From Rhizobium leguminosarum (GTDB lineage Bacteria; Pseudomonadota; Alphaproteobacteria; Rhizobiales; Rhizobiaceae): a stretch of 64,000 nt of DNA. The position numbers were made by a program, and so were the translations under genes. Positions 16,460 to 26,312 of the stretch are shown here, piece by piece (within the stretch, counting starts at the first letter, position 1; each line of letters begins with the position of its first letter). The stretch covers positions 372,001 through 436,000 of the forward strand of contig NZ_MZMU01000003.1 of NCBI RefSeq assembly GCF_004123835.1, read 5' to 3'. The notes under the pieces are model-generated. The model was given only the letters and a program-made list of their open reading frames with translations, searched no databases and had not been told where the DNA came from.

Positions 16460-18256
16460 ATGCCAGTCTACAAGGCCCCGGTGAACGATACGCTCTTCGT
16501 CCTCAACGACGTGCTGGGTCTCGAACGCTACAACAATCTGCCGGGTTTTGCCGATGCGACCCCCGATATGATCGAAGCGATCCTCGGCGAGGCCGGAAGG
16601 GTTGCAGAGGAAGCTCTCTTTCCGCTGAACTATTCCGGCGACCAGGAAGGCTGCACGCGTCACGACGATGCGAGCGTCTCGACGCCGAAGGGCTTCAAGG
16701 AGGCGTATAAAGCCTATCGCGAAGGTGGCTGGATCGGCCTTGCCGTGCCGGAAGAATTCGGCGGCCAGGGCCTTCCCTATACGCTGCATACCGCCGTCGG
16801 CGAATATACGTCGGCCGCCAACATGTCGCTGATGATGTATCCGGGCCTGACGCAGGGTGCGATCGCGGCACTCCTCGTCCACGGTTCCGATGAGCAGAAG
16901 GCCACCTATCTGCCGAAGATGGTCGACGGCGCATGGTCCGGCACCATGAACCTGACCGAGCCGCATTGCGGCACCGATCTCGGCATGCTGCGGACCAAGG
17001 CGGTGCCGCAGGCTGATGGTAGCTACAAGATATCGGGCCAGAAGATCTTCATCTCCGCCGGCGAACACGACCTGGCCGACAATATCGTCCATCTGGTGCT
17101 CGCCCGCATCGAGGGTGCGCCCGAGGGCACCAAGGGCATTTCGCTGTTCATCGTCCCGAAATTCCTCGTTGGCAAGGACGGTGCGCTCGGCGCCCGCAAC
17201 GCTGTCTCCTGCGGCGCGATCGAGCACAAGATGGGCATCCACGCCAACGCCACCTGCGTGATGAATTACGACGAGGCGACCGGCTTCCTGATCGGCGCCG
17301 AAAACCGCGGCCTCAACGCCATGTTCGTGATGATGAACGAGGCTCGCCTGATGGTCGGCCTGCAGGGCATCGCCATTTCCGAGATCGCCTATCAGAATGC
17401 CGCCAGCTACGCCCGCCACCGCATCCAGGGCCGCTCGCTGTCCGGCCCCAAGGCGCCGGACAAGAAGGCCGATCCGATCATCGTCCATCCGGATATTCGC
17501 CGCACGCTGATGACCATCCGCGCCTTCAACGAGGCCGGCCGCGCCTTCCTGCTCTGGACCGCGCTCAAGTCCGATATCGCCCACCGCGCTAGCGACGAGA
17601 AGGAGCGCCAGACGGCCGACGATATTCTCGGCCTCGTCACCCCGATCCTCAAGGGCGTGATGACCGATAAGGGCTTCGATCATGCCGTCATGGCCCAGCA
17701 GGTCTTCGGCGGCCACGGCTATATCGAAGAGCACGGCATGAGCCAATATGTGCGGGATGCCCGCATCGCCATGATCTATGAAGGCGCCAACGGCATTCAG
17801 GCGCTCGATCTCGTCGGCCGCAAGCTCGCCTTGAACGGCGGCCGCGCCGCCATGGCCCTCTTCAAGGAGATCGGCGATTTCTGCGAGGAGAACCGCAGCA
17901 ACGAAAAACTCTCCTTCTTCACCAAGCATCTGAAGAAGGGCTTGAACGACGTCCAGGGCGCGACCATGTGGTTCATGCAGAACGCCATGGCCAAGCCCGA
18001 CAACGCGGGCGCCGGCTCGACCGATTACATGCACCTCTTCGGGCTCGTCATTCTCGGCTATATGTGGGCGAAGATGGCCAAAGCCGCCGAGGACGGTCTT
18101 GCATCCGGCGATGCCGCCCGCGAGGATTACCTGAAGAACAAGCTGATCACAGCGAAATTCTTCATGGAGCGGCTCATGCCGGAAACCACGCTGCGCAAGG
18201 CCCGCATCGAGGCCGGCGCCGACACGATGATGGAACTGGCCGCCGAAGCGTTTTGA
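16460..18256 (+). CDS. Acyl-CoA dehydrogenase (FadE-like, long form)
   Basis: 598 aa, the long (~600-aa) acyl-CoA dehydrogenase subgroup with an extra C-terminal domain. Family stretches include MNLTEPHCGTDLG (FAD-contacting), GHGYIEEHGMSQYVRDARI and IYEGANGIQALDLVGRKL, whose Glu is the likely catalytic base. ATG 16460 has a GGGAGGA site. It carries out the first, FAD-dependent step of beta-oxidation; chain-length preference is unknown. It is the first gene of a same-strand cluster with thiolase, cupin and FadJ/FadB genes. Confidence 0.9.
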   Translation: MPVYKAPVNDTLFVLNDVLGLERYNNLPGFADATPDMIEAILGEAGRVAEEALFPLNYSGDQEGCTRHDDASVSTPKGFKEAYKAYREGGWIGLAVPEEFGGQGLPYTLHTAVGEYTSAANMSLMMYPGLTQGAIAALLVHGSDEQKATYLPKMVDGAWSGTMNLTEPHCGTDLGMLRTKAVPQADGSYKISGQKIFISAGEHDLADNIVHLVLARIEGAPEGTKGISLFIVPKFLVGKDGALGARNAVSCGAIEHKMGIHANATCVMNYDEATGFLIGAENRGLNAMFVMMNEARLMVGLQGIAISEIAYQNAASYARHRIQGRSLSGPKAPDKKADPIIVHPDIRRTLMTIRAFNEAGRAFLLWTALKSDIAHRASDEKERQTADDILGLVTPILKGVMTDKGFDHAVMAQQVFGGHGYIEEHGMSQYVRDARIAMIYEGANGIQALDLVGRKLALNGGRAAMALFKEIGDFCEENRSNEKLSFFTKHLKKGLNDVQGATMWFMQNAMAKPDNAGAGSTDYMHLFGLVILGYMWAKMAKAAEDGLASGDAAREDYLKNKLITAKFFMERLMPETTLRKARIEAGADTMMELAAEAF

Positions 18257-18263
18257 GCCGGTT

Positions 18264-18302
18264 CTCCCTCCCCCTTGTGGGGAGGGTTGGGGAGGGGTCT
18301 TT
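18264..18302. repeat. Short palindromic intergenic repeat
   Basis: CTCCCTCCCC-CTTGT-GGGGAGGGTTGGGGAGGGGTC: a G/C hairpin with CCCTCCCC/GGGGAGGG arms. It lies between the acyl-CoA dehydrogenase and thiolase genes, and similar units are scattered between genes in Rhizobiaceae. Confidence 0.5.
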
Positions 18303-18356
18303 TCTCCTCCCTCCAAGATTTGAGGCAGGATAGATTGCCGTCAGGGAGATGAGACA

Positions 18357-19565
18357 ATGACCGAGGTTTTCATTTACGACCACGTGCGTACGCCGCGCGG
18401 CCGCGGCAAGAAGGACGGCGCCCTGCATGAGGTGCCCTCCGTCCGCCTTGCGGCAAAGACGCTGGAAGCGATCCGCGAGCGCAACGGCCTCAATACGGAA
18501 ACGGTCGACGACATCATCATGGGCTGCGTCGATCCGGTCATGGATGCCGGCGCCGTCATCCCCAAGGCCGCCGCCTTCGAAGCCGGTTACTCCACCAAGG
18601 CGCCCGGCATGCAGATCTCCCGCTTCTGCGCCTCCGGTCTCGATGCGGTCAATTTCGGCGCCGGCAAGATCGCGCAAGGGGCTGACGATATCGTCATCGC
18701 GGGCGGCGTCGAAAGCATGTCCCGCGTCGGTCTCGGCATGTCCGGCGGCGCCTGGTTCATGGACCCTTCGGTAAATTTCCCGGCCTATTTCATGCCGCAG
18801 GGCGTCTCGGCCGATCTGATCGCCACCAAATACGGCTTCAGCAGAACCGATGTCGACGCCTATGCGGTCGAGAGCCAGAAGCGTGCCGCCCATGCCTGGG
18901 AAAAGGGCTGGTTCGACAAGTCGGTCATTCCGGTCAAGGACCAGAACGGCCTGACGATCCTTGATAAGGACGAGCATATGCGCCCCGGCACCGACATGCA
19001 GGCGCTCGCCTCCCTCAATCCGTCCTTCCAGATGCCCGGCGAGATGGGCGGCTTCGAGGCGGTCGGCATCCAGGCCCATCCCGAGATCGAGCGCATCAAC
19101 TATGTCCACCATGCCGGCAATTCCTCCGGCATCGTCGATGGCGCCGGCGTCGTCCTGCTCGGCTCCAAGGCCGGCGGTGAGAGCATGGGCAAAAAGCCGC
19201 GCGCCCGCATCAAGGCCTTCGCCAATATCGGCTCCGATCCGGCCCTGATGCTGACCGGGCCTGTCGACGTCACCGAGAAGCTGTTGAAGCGGACCGGCAT
19301 GAGCCTGTCCGACATCGATCTCTTCGAACTCAACGAGGCCTTCGCTGCCGTGGTGCTGCGCTACATGCAGGCCTTCGACATCGACCATGACAGGATCAAC
19401 GTCAATGGCGGCGCCATCGCCATGGGCCATCCGCTCGGCGCCACCGGCGCCATGATCCTCGGCACGGTGCTGGACGAGCTTGAACGCCGCGACCTTAACA
19501 CCGCGCTGGTGACGCTCTGCATCGGCGCCGGCATGGGCACGGCAACGGTTATCGAAAGGGTCTGA
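18357..19565 (+). CDS. Acetyl-CoA C-acyltransferase (thiolase)
   Basis: 402 aa with the acyl-accepting Cys91 in SRFCASG, the NEAFAA motif, [15 protein letters not shown] (His) and the C-terminal CIGAGMG Cys: a complete catalytic set. It starts at ATG 18357 and is followed two bases after its stop by the cupin gene, so they form an operon. In this context it is the last step of beta-oxidation (FadA role). Confidence 0.92.
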   Translation: MTEVFIYDHVRTPRGRGKKDGALHEVPSVRLAAKTLEAIRERNGLNTETVDDIIMGCVDPVMDAGAVIPKAAAFEAGYSTKAPGMQISRFCASGLDAVNFGAGKIAQGADDIVIAGGVESMSRVGLGMSGGAWFMDPSVNFPAYFMPQGVSADLIATKYGFSRTDVDAYAVESQKRAAHAWEKGWFDKSVIPVKDQNGLTILDKDEHMRPGTDMQALASLNPSFQMPGEMGGFEAVGIQAHPEIERINYVHHAGNSSGIVDGAGVVLLGSKAGGESMGKKPRARIKAFANIGSDPALMLTGPVDVTEKLLKRTGMSLSDIDLFELNEAFAAVVLRYMQAFDIDHDRINVNGGAIAMGHPLGATGAMILGTVLDELERRDLNTALVTLCIGAGMGTATVIERV

Positions 19566-19567
19566 CG

Positions 19568-19951
19568 ATGGGCTTCAACACCGGCACGATCGAAACCGAA
19601 TATGCCGAGGTCACCGAGCACTGGTCGCCCCGCGTTATCGCCGATCTCAACGGCCAGAGCGTCAAGCTCGCCAAGGTCCAGGGCCAGCTCGCCTGGCATT
19701 CCCACCGCGACGAGGACGAGCTTTTTCTGATCTGGAAGGGGTCGCTGACCATCGAATATCGCGACCGCCCGCATGTGCAACTGAAGGCCGGTGATTTTCA
19801 TGTCGTGCCGAAGGGCGTCGAGCATAACCCGGTGGCGCAAGAGGAATGCTGGATCGTGCTTTTCGAGCCGTCGCAGACCAAACATACCGGCGATGTCGTC
19901 ACCGAAAAGACGAAGACCTTAGACGCGCAGCGCAGCCATTTGCCGGCTTGA
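19568..19951 (+). CDS. Cupin domain protein
   Basis: 127 aa with the cupin metal site [16 protein letters not shown] (H..H..E) and, about 40 residues later, PKGVEHNP supplying the second His motif. The single-domain RmlC-like fold has no recognised activity. It sits between thiolase and FadJ/FadB-like genes in the same operon, so a role in fatty-acid metabolism or stabilisation of an intermediate is possible but unproven. Confidence 0.82.
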   Translation: MGFNTGTIETEYAEVTEHWSPRVIADLNGQSVKLAKVQGQLAWHSHRDEDELFLIWKGSLTIEYRDRPHVQLKAGDFHVVPKGVEHNPVAQEECWIVLFEPSQTKHTGDVVTEKTKTLDAQRSHLPA

Positions 19952-19966
19952 TCGGGGAGGAACCCA

Positions 19967-22180
19967 ATGACCTACACCAATTTCACGCTCGAAACCGACG
20001 CCGACGGCATCGCTCTCGTCACCTGGGACATGCCCGGCAAATCGATGAACGTCTTCACCGCCGAGGTGATGGCCGAACTCGACGCCATCATCGACGCCAC
20101 GACCGCCGATGCGGCCGTCAAGGGCGTCGTTTTCACCTCGGGTAAATCCTCCTTCTCCGGCGGCGCCGATCTGTCGATGATCAAGTCGATGTTCAGTTCC
20201 TACCAGGAGGAGAAGGCAAAGAGCCCCGAGACGGCCGTGCAGAACCTCTTCGGTCTGGTCGGCCGCATGAGCGGCCTGTTCCGCAAGCTCGAAACATCGG
20301 GCAAGCCCTGGGTTTCAGCCATCAACGGCACCTGCATGGGCGGCGCTTTCGAACTGTCGCTCGCCTGCCACGGCCGTGTCGCCTCCAATGCCAAGAGCGT
20401 CAAGATCGCGCTGCCCGAAGTGAAGGTCGGTATCTTCCCCGGCGCCGGCGGCACGCAGCGTGTGCCGCGGCTGGCGAACGCCCAGGATGCGCTGCAGATG
20501 ATGACGACCGGCCAGTCGCTGACCGGCTCCCGCGCCAAGGCGATGAACCTCGTGCATCAGGTGGTCGAGCCGGATCAGCTGATCCCCGCCGCCAAGCAGA
20601 TGATCAAGGATGGCCTGAAGCCGGTCGCCCCCTGGGACGAGAAGGGCTTCAAGGCGCCCGGCGGCGGCATCTGGACGCCGGCCTCTGCCCAGCTCTGGCC
20701 GGCCGCCCCGGCGATCCTGCGCAGGGAAACATCGGGCAATTATCCGGCAGCCCTTGCCATCCTGAAATGCGTCTACGAAGGCCTGCAGGTGCCGTTCGAC
20801 ACCGGCCTGAAGATCGAGCAGCGTTATTTCACCGAGGTGCTGCAGACCCGCGAAGCCTTCTTGATGATCCGTTCGCTGTTCATCTCGATGCAGGAGCTCG
20901 GAAAAGGCGCCCGCCGCCCGGCAGGTCATGCGAAGACCGAGCTGAAGCATGTCGGCGTCGTCGGCGCTGGCTTCATGGGCGCCTCGATTGCTTATGTCAC
21001 CGCCGCCGCCGGCATTCCCGTGACGCTGATCGATCGCGACATCGAAGCGGCGACCAAGGGCAAGACTGTGTCGGAAGGCCTGGTCAAGGATTCGATCGGT
21101 AAGGGACGTCTTACGCAGGATGAGGCTGCTGCATTGCTCTCCCGCATCACACCCTCGGCAAACTATGCCGACCTCGCCAATGCCGATCTCGTCATCGAGG
21201 CGGTGTTCGAGGATCGCGAGGTGAAGAAAGCGGTCATCGAGGCGGTCGAAGCCGTGCTGCCGGAAGGCGCGGTCTTCGCCTCCAACACCTCGACCCTGCC
21301 GATCTCAGGTCTCGCCAAGAATTCGAAACGCCCGGCCGATTTCATCGGCATCCACTTCTTCTCGCCTGTCGAGAAGATGATGCTGACCGAGGTCATCCTC
21401 GGAAGCGACACCGGCGACAGGGCGCTGGCTGTCGCTCTCGACTATGTTGCAGCCATCAAGAAGACGCCGATCGTCGTCAATGACACCCGCGGCTTCTTCG
21501 TCAATCGTTGCGTGCTGCGCTACATGTCGGAAAGCTACGACATGCTGATCGAGGGCGTGCCGCCTGTCATGATCGAGAATGCCGCCAAGATGGCCGGCAT
21601 GCCGGTCGGTCCGTTGGCGCTCAACGACGAGGTCGCCATCGACCTCTCGCTGAAGATCCTCAAGGCGACGGTCGCCGATCTCGGCGAAAAAGCAATCGAC
21701 CCCAGACACATGGAACTCATCTCCCGCATGGTGGAAAAGGAAGGCCGCTTCGGCCGCAAGAATTCCAAGGGCTTCTACGACTACCCACCGAAACCGGCAA
21801 AGAAGTCCCTCTGGCCAGACCTCAAGACCTTCTATCCGCAGAAGCCGGCGGACGAGGTTGACGTCAACGTCCTCAAACAGCGTTTCCTCGTCACCATTGC
21901 GCTCGAAGCCGCCCGCACCGTGGAGGAAGGAATCGTCACCGATCCGCGCGAGGCGGATGTCGGGTCGATCCTGGGCTTCGGCTTCGCGCCCTATACCGGC
22001 GGGGCGCTGAGCTATATCGACGGAATGGGCGCGAAGGCTTTCGTGGAATTGGCGGAAAAGTTAGCTGCTGCTTACGGAAGTCACTTCAAGCCGACGCCGC
22101 TGCTGAAGGACATGGCCGCCAAGGGCGAGACGTTTTACGGCCGGTTCGACCCCTATGCGAAGGTGGGGAAGGCGGCTTAG
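19967..22180 (+). CDS. Bifunctional enoyl-CoA hydratase / 3-hydroxyacyl-CoA dehydrogenase
   Basis: 737 aa. The N-terminal crotonase domain (1 to about 300) contains GGADLSMIK, the oxyanion hole region GTCMGGAFELSLAC and the ALPEVKVGIFPGAGGTQR motif with catalytic Glu. The C-terminal NAD domain starts at about 325 (GVVGAGFMGASIAYV), with the IHFFSPV motif and a 3HCDH_C tail. This is the FadJ/FadB alpha-subunit layout, catalysing hydration then oxidation of enoyl-CoA. It is the last gene of the cluster. Confidence 0.92.
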   Translation: MTYTNFTLETDADGIALVTWDMPGKSMNVFTAEVMAELDAIIDATTADAAVKGVVFTSGKSSFSGGADLSMIKSMFSSYQEEKAKSPETAVQNLFGLVGRMSGLFRKLETSGKPWVSAINGTCMGGAFELSLACHGRVASNAKSVKIALPEVKVGIFPGAGGTQRVPRLANAQDALQMMTTGQSLTGSRAKAMNLVHQVVEPDQLIPAAKQMIKDGLKPVAPWDEKGFKAPGGGIWTPASAQLWPAAPAILRRETSGNYPAALAILKCVYEGLQVPFDTGLKIEQRYFTEVLQTREAFLMIRSLFISMQELGKGARRPAGHAKTELKHVGVVGAGFMGASIAYVTAAAGIPVTLIDRDIEAATKGKTVSEGLVKDSIGKGRLTQDEAAALLSRITPSANYADLANADLVIEAVFEDREVKKAVIEAVEAVLPEGAVFASNTSTLPISGLAKNSKRPADFIGIHFFSPVEKMMLTEVILGSDTGDRALAVALDYVAAIKKTPIVVNDTRGFFVNRCVLRYMSESYDMLIEGVPPVMIENAAKMAGMPVGPLALNDEVAIDLSLKILKATVADLGEKAIDPRHMELISRMVEKEGRFGRKNSKGFYDYPPKPAKKSLWPDLKTFYPQKPADEVDVNVLKQRFLVTIALEAARTVEEGIVTDPREADVGSILGFGFAPYTGGALSYIDGMGAKAFVELAEKLAAAYGSHFKPTPLLKDMAAKGETFYGRFDPYAKVGKAA

Positions 22181-22427
22181 GCCGCCTTTACCATCCTGCG
22201 ACGGCACGACGTCAAAGAATCCTCCCTCAGCCCGCTCGACTTTCCCTAGCTGCGGCCTTGTCACGGACACAATTTCCGATTACATGTTCGCGCATCGATC
22301 TTGCTAGATGAACTTTGAAACGGCCTCGCGTCGTTCCTGGCGAACTTCCTCCAAAATCGGTTTTCATCGCCGTTCGGCATTTATCCGGGCTGCATTCTTC
22401 TATGAACGATTCGAAAAGGATATCGTC

Positions 22428-22637
22428 ATGAGCACTGGTACCGTAAAGTGGTTCAACGCAACCAAGGGCTTCGGCTTCATTCAGCCGGATGACGGCGCAG
22501 CCGACGTTTTCGTCCACATCTCCGCCGTTGAACGCGCTGGCATGCGCGATCTCAAGGATGGCCAGAAGCTGTCTTACGAGCTCGTCCGCGACAACAAGTC
22601 CGGCAAGATGTCGGCAGACCGCCTCCAGGCGGCCTGA
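22428..22637 (+). CDS. Cold-shock protein (CspA family)
   Basis: 69 aa with both RNA-binding motifs: KGFGFI (RNP1) and DVFVHIS (RNP2). The start ATG 22428 ([10 protein letters not shown]) is the standard N-terminus; the open frame upstream is not coding. A ~245-base region without another gene precedes it and probably holds the long 5' leader usual for csp genes. It is followed by a clear terminator. Confidence 0.93.
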   Translation: MSTGTVKWFNATKGFGFIQPDDGAADVFVHISAVERAGMRDLKDGQKLSYELVRDNKSGKMSADRLQAA

Positions 22638-22713
22638 GCCTTCAAGGCTCTAAATATCATCTCCGGATCGTGACCACGGATGTACTGGCACGGTTCGTTG
22701 AGATAGCAGGGAA

Positions 22714-22739
22714 GGTCGGGTTAACCCGGCCTTTTTTTG
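22714..22739 (+). terminator. Rho-independent terminator after the csp gene
   Basis: GGTCGGG-TTAA-CCCGGCC followed by seven T's: a 7-bp GC stem with one G-T pair and a tight loop. A weaker hairpin, GAGCCTT-C-AAGGCTC, lies just after the csp stop at 22637-22651. Confidence 0.85.
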
Positions 22740-22881
22740 TGTATGGCCGGCTGATGTTTTGCCCGATTGGCGGAGTAGCCGGCATCGCCTTGGCACATAG
22801 GTTTTGCCCTAAAGAATCTTTCGCATCACCAAGCCGGGTGCGTCACCGGCGACAACAAGCCCCACAAGACAGGTAAACCGC

Positions 22882-23325
22882 TCAGCCACGGGACGTTTCA
22901 TCAGTCTCCAGCATCTCCATGACCCGCGCCATCACCGCCCGCGCCGCATCGAGTTCGGCTGACGTGAACGCGGCGCTCAGCCCGTCCGCCCATCCGGCTT
23001 GCGCAATATCAATAACGCCGAGCCGCGCGGCCCCTTCTTCCGTCAGTCGCACCAGCTTGGCGCGCTGGTGCTGCGGGTTGTCGGCATAGGCGATCAGCCC
23101 TTCGCTCTCCAGCACGTCGGCAAGCCGCTGCACGCCCTGGCGGGCGAGGCCGAGCGCGCGGGCGATCTGCGCCACCGACATGTTGCCGCGCCTTGCCGCG
23201 GCCAGCACCTGCCAGCGCGCGCTGGTTTGCCCTGCCGGCTTAGCCAACTGGTCGCCCGCCGCCGTCAGATGGCCGGCGAGGCGAAGGGCGGTGATCGCAA
23301 AAGCGGAGAAAGCATCCCCCTCCAT
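22882..23325 (-). CDS. MarR family transcriptional regulator
   Basis: 147 aa with a winged helix ([30 protein letters not shown], then the wing [16 protein letters not shown]). The frame is open to ATG 23382, but ATG 23325 (MEGDAFSAF) has a GGAG site and leaves both palindromes outside the gene. It diverges from the GFA-family gene, and the operators between them suggest autoregulation and control of that gene. Confidence 0.82.
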   Translation of the reverse strand: MEGDAFSAFAITALRLAGHLTAAGDQLAKPAGQTSARWQVLAAARRGNMSVAQIARALGLARQGVQRLADVLESEGLIAYADNPQHQRAKLVRLTEEGAARLGVIDIAQAGWADGLSAAFTSAELDAARAVMARVMEMLETDETSRG

Positions 23326-23349
23326 CGTCCGCTCCGGTCGATTTTGTTT

Positions 23350-23400
23350 GACAACATGTTGTCGATTTTGTATCTCATCCATAATGACAACATATTGTCA
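23350..23400. promoter_or_regulatory. Paired MarR-type operators
   Basis: GACAACATGTTGTC (23350-23363) is a perfect 14-bp palindrome. A second, TGACAACATATTGTCA (23385-23400), has perfect six-base arms. Their centres are 36 bp apart, in the gap between the divergent MarR and GFA genes. Repeated ACAACAT-type palindromes are typical of MarR dimers. Confidence 0.75.
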
Positions 23401-23440
23401 TATCCGAAAACTGAAGGCAACGCCGAAGGAGGAGATCGCC

Positions 23441-23845
23441 ATGAAGAAAACCTACAAGGGAAGCTGCCATTGCGGCAAAGTGCACTACGAGGTGGACATC
23501 GACCTCGATGAGGGCACCGGCCGCTGCAATTGTTCGATCTGCACCAAGCGCCGCTATTGGGGCGCCAACGTCAAGCCGGAGGATTTCCGGCTGATGTGCG
23601 AAGAGGCGGAAACGTCCGACTACCAGTTCAACACCAGGAGCGGCCATCACCGCTTCTGCCGCACCTGCGGTGTATCGGCCTATGGCGACGGTTATGTCGA
23701 AGCGATCGGCGGCGCCTATGTCTCGATCAACATCGCCTGCCTCGACGATATCACCCCTGAGGAACTGGCAGCACTGCCGGTCCGTTATGCCGACGGCAGG
23801 CACGATGCCTGGTGGAACGAACCGGCGGTGACAAGTTATCTCTAA
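23441..23845 (+). CDS. GFA family (glutathione-dependent formaldehyde-activating-like) protein
   Basis: 134 aa with the zinc Cys pattern CHCGKV (C9, C11), CNCSICTK and CRTCG, as in GFA/CENP-V domain proteins. The strong AAGGAGGA site fixes ATG 23441. It is transcribed away from the MarR gene over the paired operators. Members bind zinc and may handle S-hydroxymethylglutathione or other thiol adducts; enzymatic activity has been questioned for this family. Confidence 0.87.
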   Translation: MKKTYKGSCHCGKVHYEVDIDLDEGTGRCNCSICTKRRYWGANVKPEDFRLMCEEAETSDYQFNTRSGHHRFCRTCGVSAYGDGYVEAIGGAYVSINIACLDDITPEELAALPVRYADGRHDAWWNEPAVTSYL

Positions 23846-23846
23846 T

Positions 23847-23879
23847 GCACGATGCGAGTGGTTTCGCACGACATCATGC
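23847..23879. repeat. Rhizobial palindromic element
   Basis: GCACGATGCGA-GTGGTT-TCGCACGACATCATGC: core arms TGCGA/TCGCA with partly matching outer arms GCA.GATG/CATC.TGC. It is located directly after the GFA stop, the usual position for these elements. Confidence 0.45.
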
Positions 23880-23953
23880 TCAATTTTAAAAGTCGCTGTC
23901 GAATTGCCGTCCTCCCAATCGTCCTATGTCCATAACGGAGAAGGAGACCGATT

Positions 23954-24397
23954 GTGAAAGACCAAGCGAATGCCAGGATCGACGAAGAGGCGATCATCGC
24001 CATGCTGATGATGCGCGCCAAGGCGCTGGGCGAAAAGAATGCCAAGGACGCGCTTTCTTACGAGGCGGAGGATTCCGTCGAATTTTCGCTGGCCCCGCCG
24101 CTCGCCTATTACGGCCAGGACGAGGCGGGTCTGCAGGCCTGGTTCGATACCTGGGAAGGCCCGATCGGCGGCGAGGTGCGCGATGCCAAGCTCACAGCCG
24201 GCGAAGAGGTCGCTTTCTGGAGTGGCCTCATGCACATGACGGGAACCAAGACCGATGGCGCCGAGGTCGATCTCTGGTTCCGCCAGACGCTGGGTCTCGT
24301 CAAGCAGGATGGCCTATGGTTGGTTGCCCACCAGCACGCCTCGGTGCCCTTCGCCATGGATGGCAGCGGCCGGGCGCTGCTCGATCTCAAGCCGTGA
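23954..24397 (+). CDS. SnoaL/NTF2-like ketosteroid isomerase fold protein
   Basis: 147 aa from GTG 23954 with an AAGGAGA site. The pattern of an N-terminal helix pair, then YYGQDEAGLQAWFDTWEGPIG and a C-terminal GLWLVAHQHASVPF, is that of YybH/DUF4440-like NTF2 folds, in which a hydrophobic pocket binds a small molecule. No catalytic assignment is possible. It converges on the MFS gene. Confidence 0.7.
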   Translation: MKDQANARIDEEAIIAMLMMRAKALGEKNAKDALSYEAEDSVEFSLAPPLAYYGQDEAGLQAWFDTWEGPIGGEVRDAKLTAGEEVAFWSGLMHMTGTKTDGAEVDLWFRQTLGLVKQDGLWLVAHQHASVPFAMDGSGRALLDLKP

Positions 24398-24406
24398 ACT
24401 GCGTCC

Positions 24407-25609
24407 TCAGGCGGCACTCTCCGCGACCCTCCGCCGGTCGGCGCGAATGCTCATCAATCCGACGGCCATCAAAAGCAGGATCGCCGTCGCATAGAAATCC
24501 GTCGTCAGTGCGTAACCGGCCGATTTCGCCAGGAACCCGGCAAGGATCGCCGGCAGGCTGAAGGCGAGGTAGCTCTGGACGTAGAAGGCCGACAGCAGCC
24601 CGGCCCGCTCGTCCGCCTTGGCGAGCGGCATGATGGTGCCGATCGAACCAAGGAAATTGGTGCCGAAGCCGACGCCGGTAAAAATTGTGCCGATGAGCAG
24701 CAGGGGCACATTGGCAAGATGGACGCCGGCAACGACCGTCAGGATGCCGAGCGTCTTCGCCGACACGCCGAAAACCAGATTGGCCGAGGCCGTCTTGCTG
24801 CGCCTGAGATAGACGGCGATTGCTCCGCTCACCATCAGCGCGGTGACGACGGCCCCGCCCGTCAGCGGCGCCCGGCTGCCGGTCGTGCTGGCGACCAGCG
24901 ACGGGACCAGCGAGAGATAGAAGCCGGCAAGCGTCCAGTTGGCGATATTGATCGGCGTCACCAGCGAGAGCGGCCGCTTCACCTGCGGCGGAACGGTGAC
25001 CCGCGGTATCAGCGAGCCGAGCGCGCCGGGTCGCTTGGCCCCGGTCTCGCCTGTCAGCCAGATGCCGGCCGCCTGCAGCGTGAAGGCGACAAGCAACAGC
25101 GCATAGGTGAGATGCATCGGGAAGGGGCCGAATTGGATCAAGGCGCTGGTGCCGACCGCACCTACCGCCATGCCGCAAAGCGGCGCGATCGAGTTGACGA
25201 TCTGTCCCTTTGCCCGGTCGACATCGACGAGCGCCGCTCCGATCGAGGCGCCCGCGATCCCGGTTGCCAGCCCCTGCACGATCCGCGCTGCGATCAGCCA
25301 GGCGGGACCGCTTGCGGCGACGAAGAGGCCCATGGCGGCGATTTCGAGCACGAGGGCGGAAAAGATCACCGGCTTGCGGCCGAGATGATCCGAGATCGAA
25401 CCGGCGATCAGCAGCGCCGCCAGCAGCGCGAAGGCGTAGACCGCGAAAATCACCGTGATCAGCACCGGCGAGACGGAAAAGTTTTCCTGATAGATCCGGT
25501 AGAGCGGCGTTGGCGCCGCGGAGGCGCCGAAAAAGGTCGCGAGCGTCAGCGCATGAAAGCCGATCGAGGGGCGCGGCGAATTCGCGGTGGATTTGGCTGC
25601 GGCGAACAT
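24407..25609 (-). CDS. MFS transporter
   Basis: 400 aa, twelve hydrophobic segments, with the MFS motif A region GSISDHLGRKPVIF after helix 2 and ARIVQGLATGIAGASIG near helix 4. It diverges from a TetR-type regulator gene, the classic efflux pump/repressor arrangement. Drug or metabolite efflux is likely; the substrate is unknown. Confidence 0.85.
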   Translation of the reverse strand: MFAAAKSTANSPRPSIGFHALTLATFFGASAAPTPLYRIYQENFSVSPVLITVIFAVYAFALLAALLIAGSISDHLGRKPVIFSALVLEIAAMGLFVAASGPAWLIAARIVQGLATGIAGASIGAALVDVDRAKGQIVNSIAPLCGMAVGAVGTSALIQFGPFPMHLTYALLLVAFTLQAAGIWLTGETGAKRPGALGSLIPRVTVPPQVKRPLSLVTPINIANWTLAGFYLSLVPSLVASTTGSRAPLTGGAVVTALMVSGAIAVYLRRSKTASANLVFGVSAKTLGILTVVAGVHLANVPLLLIGTIFTGVGFGTNFLGSIGTIMPLAKADERAGLLSAFYVQSYLAFSLPAILAGFLAKSAGYALTTDFYATAILLLMAVGLMSIRADRRRVAESAA

Positions 25610-25623
25610 ATATAAGCCCCTTA

Positions 25624-25664
25624 AAGCTAAGCCGTTGCGTTAGCTTACGTAGAGCAGGTGCTCT
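25624..25664. promoter_or_regulatory. Inverted repeats between MFS and TetR genes
   Basis: AAGCTAA (25624-25630) is mirrored by TTAGCTT (25640-25646), and AGAGCA-GG-TGCTCT is at 25651-25664. Both lie just upstream of the MFS start (25609), where a TetR repressor would block transcription. Confidence 0.55.
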
Positions 25665-25746
25665 ATAAAAGCAAATTATTTGCGTTAATAGGTCTGTCAA
25701 AGATTTTGAACTATCGCCGCCAAGGGGAGAAAGTCGGGTTGCACGC

Positions 25747-26304
25747 ATGACAGTGAAAGAGAATCTCCGTCCGGGCGGCAGAAGCGCCCGGGTTCAGGCA
25801 TCGGTGCATAAGGCGGTCCGTGAGCTGATGGCCGAGATGAGCCGCACCGACGTGACGATCCCGCTGATTGCCGGCAAGGCGGGGGTGACGCCGTCGACCA
25901 TCTATCGTCGCTGGGGCGACCTGCAGGAGCTTCTCGCCGATGTCGCCGTCGATCGGCTGCGGCCGGATATGCAGCCGGTCGATGCCGGCAGCGGCGGGGC
26001 CGATCTTCAAGCTTGGGCCGAGCAATATGCCGAGGAAATGTCCTCCGGGCCGGGCCGCGAGATGATCCGTGACGTGCTGGCCGCGCAGGCGGGCGCGAAT
26101 GCTTGTAAATGCAGCGAATATACCCGCCAGCAGATCGACGTCATCGCCGAGAGGGCGAAGGCCCGCGGCGAGGCTTTTCCGGATGTCGACCGCGTCATGG
26201 ACCAGGTCGTGGCGCCGATCATGTACCGCATCCTGTTCGGCGATGTGCCGGCGACAGCGTGTGTGCGCGATCTGGTTACGCGTGTCATGAGCGCGACGGA
26301 CTGA
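25747..26304 (+). CDS. TetR/AcrR family transcriptional regulator
   Basis: 185 aa with an N-terminal HTH (VTIPLIAGKAGVTPSTIYRRWGDLQELLADVAVDRL) typical of TetR and a ligand-binding C-terminal part containing CKCSEYTRQQID. ATG 25747 is the first in frame. It is divergent from the MFS gene and most likely its repressor. Confidence 0.85.
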   Translation: MTVKENLRPGGRSARVQASVHKAVRELMAEMSRTDVTIPLIAGKAGVTPSTIYRRWGDLQELLADVAVDRLRPDMQPVDAGSGGADLQAWAEQYAEEMSSGPGREMIRDVLAAQAGANACKCSEYTRQQIDVIAERAKARGEAFPDVDRVMDQVVAPIMYRILFGDVPATACVRDLVTRVMSATD

Positions 26305-26312
26305 GTTTTCTG

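Noticed and set aside
16307..18316. 669-codon open frame on the minus strand
   Set aside because: Antisense shadow of the acyl-CoA dehydrogenase, whose full active-site pattern is on the plus strand.
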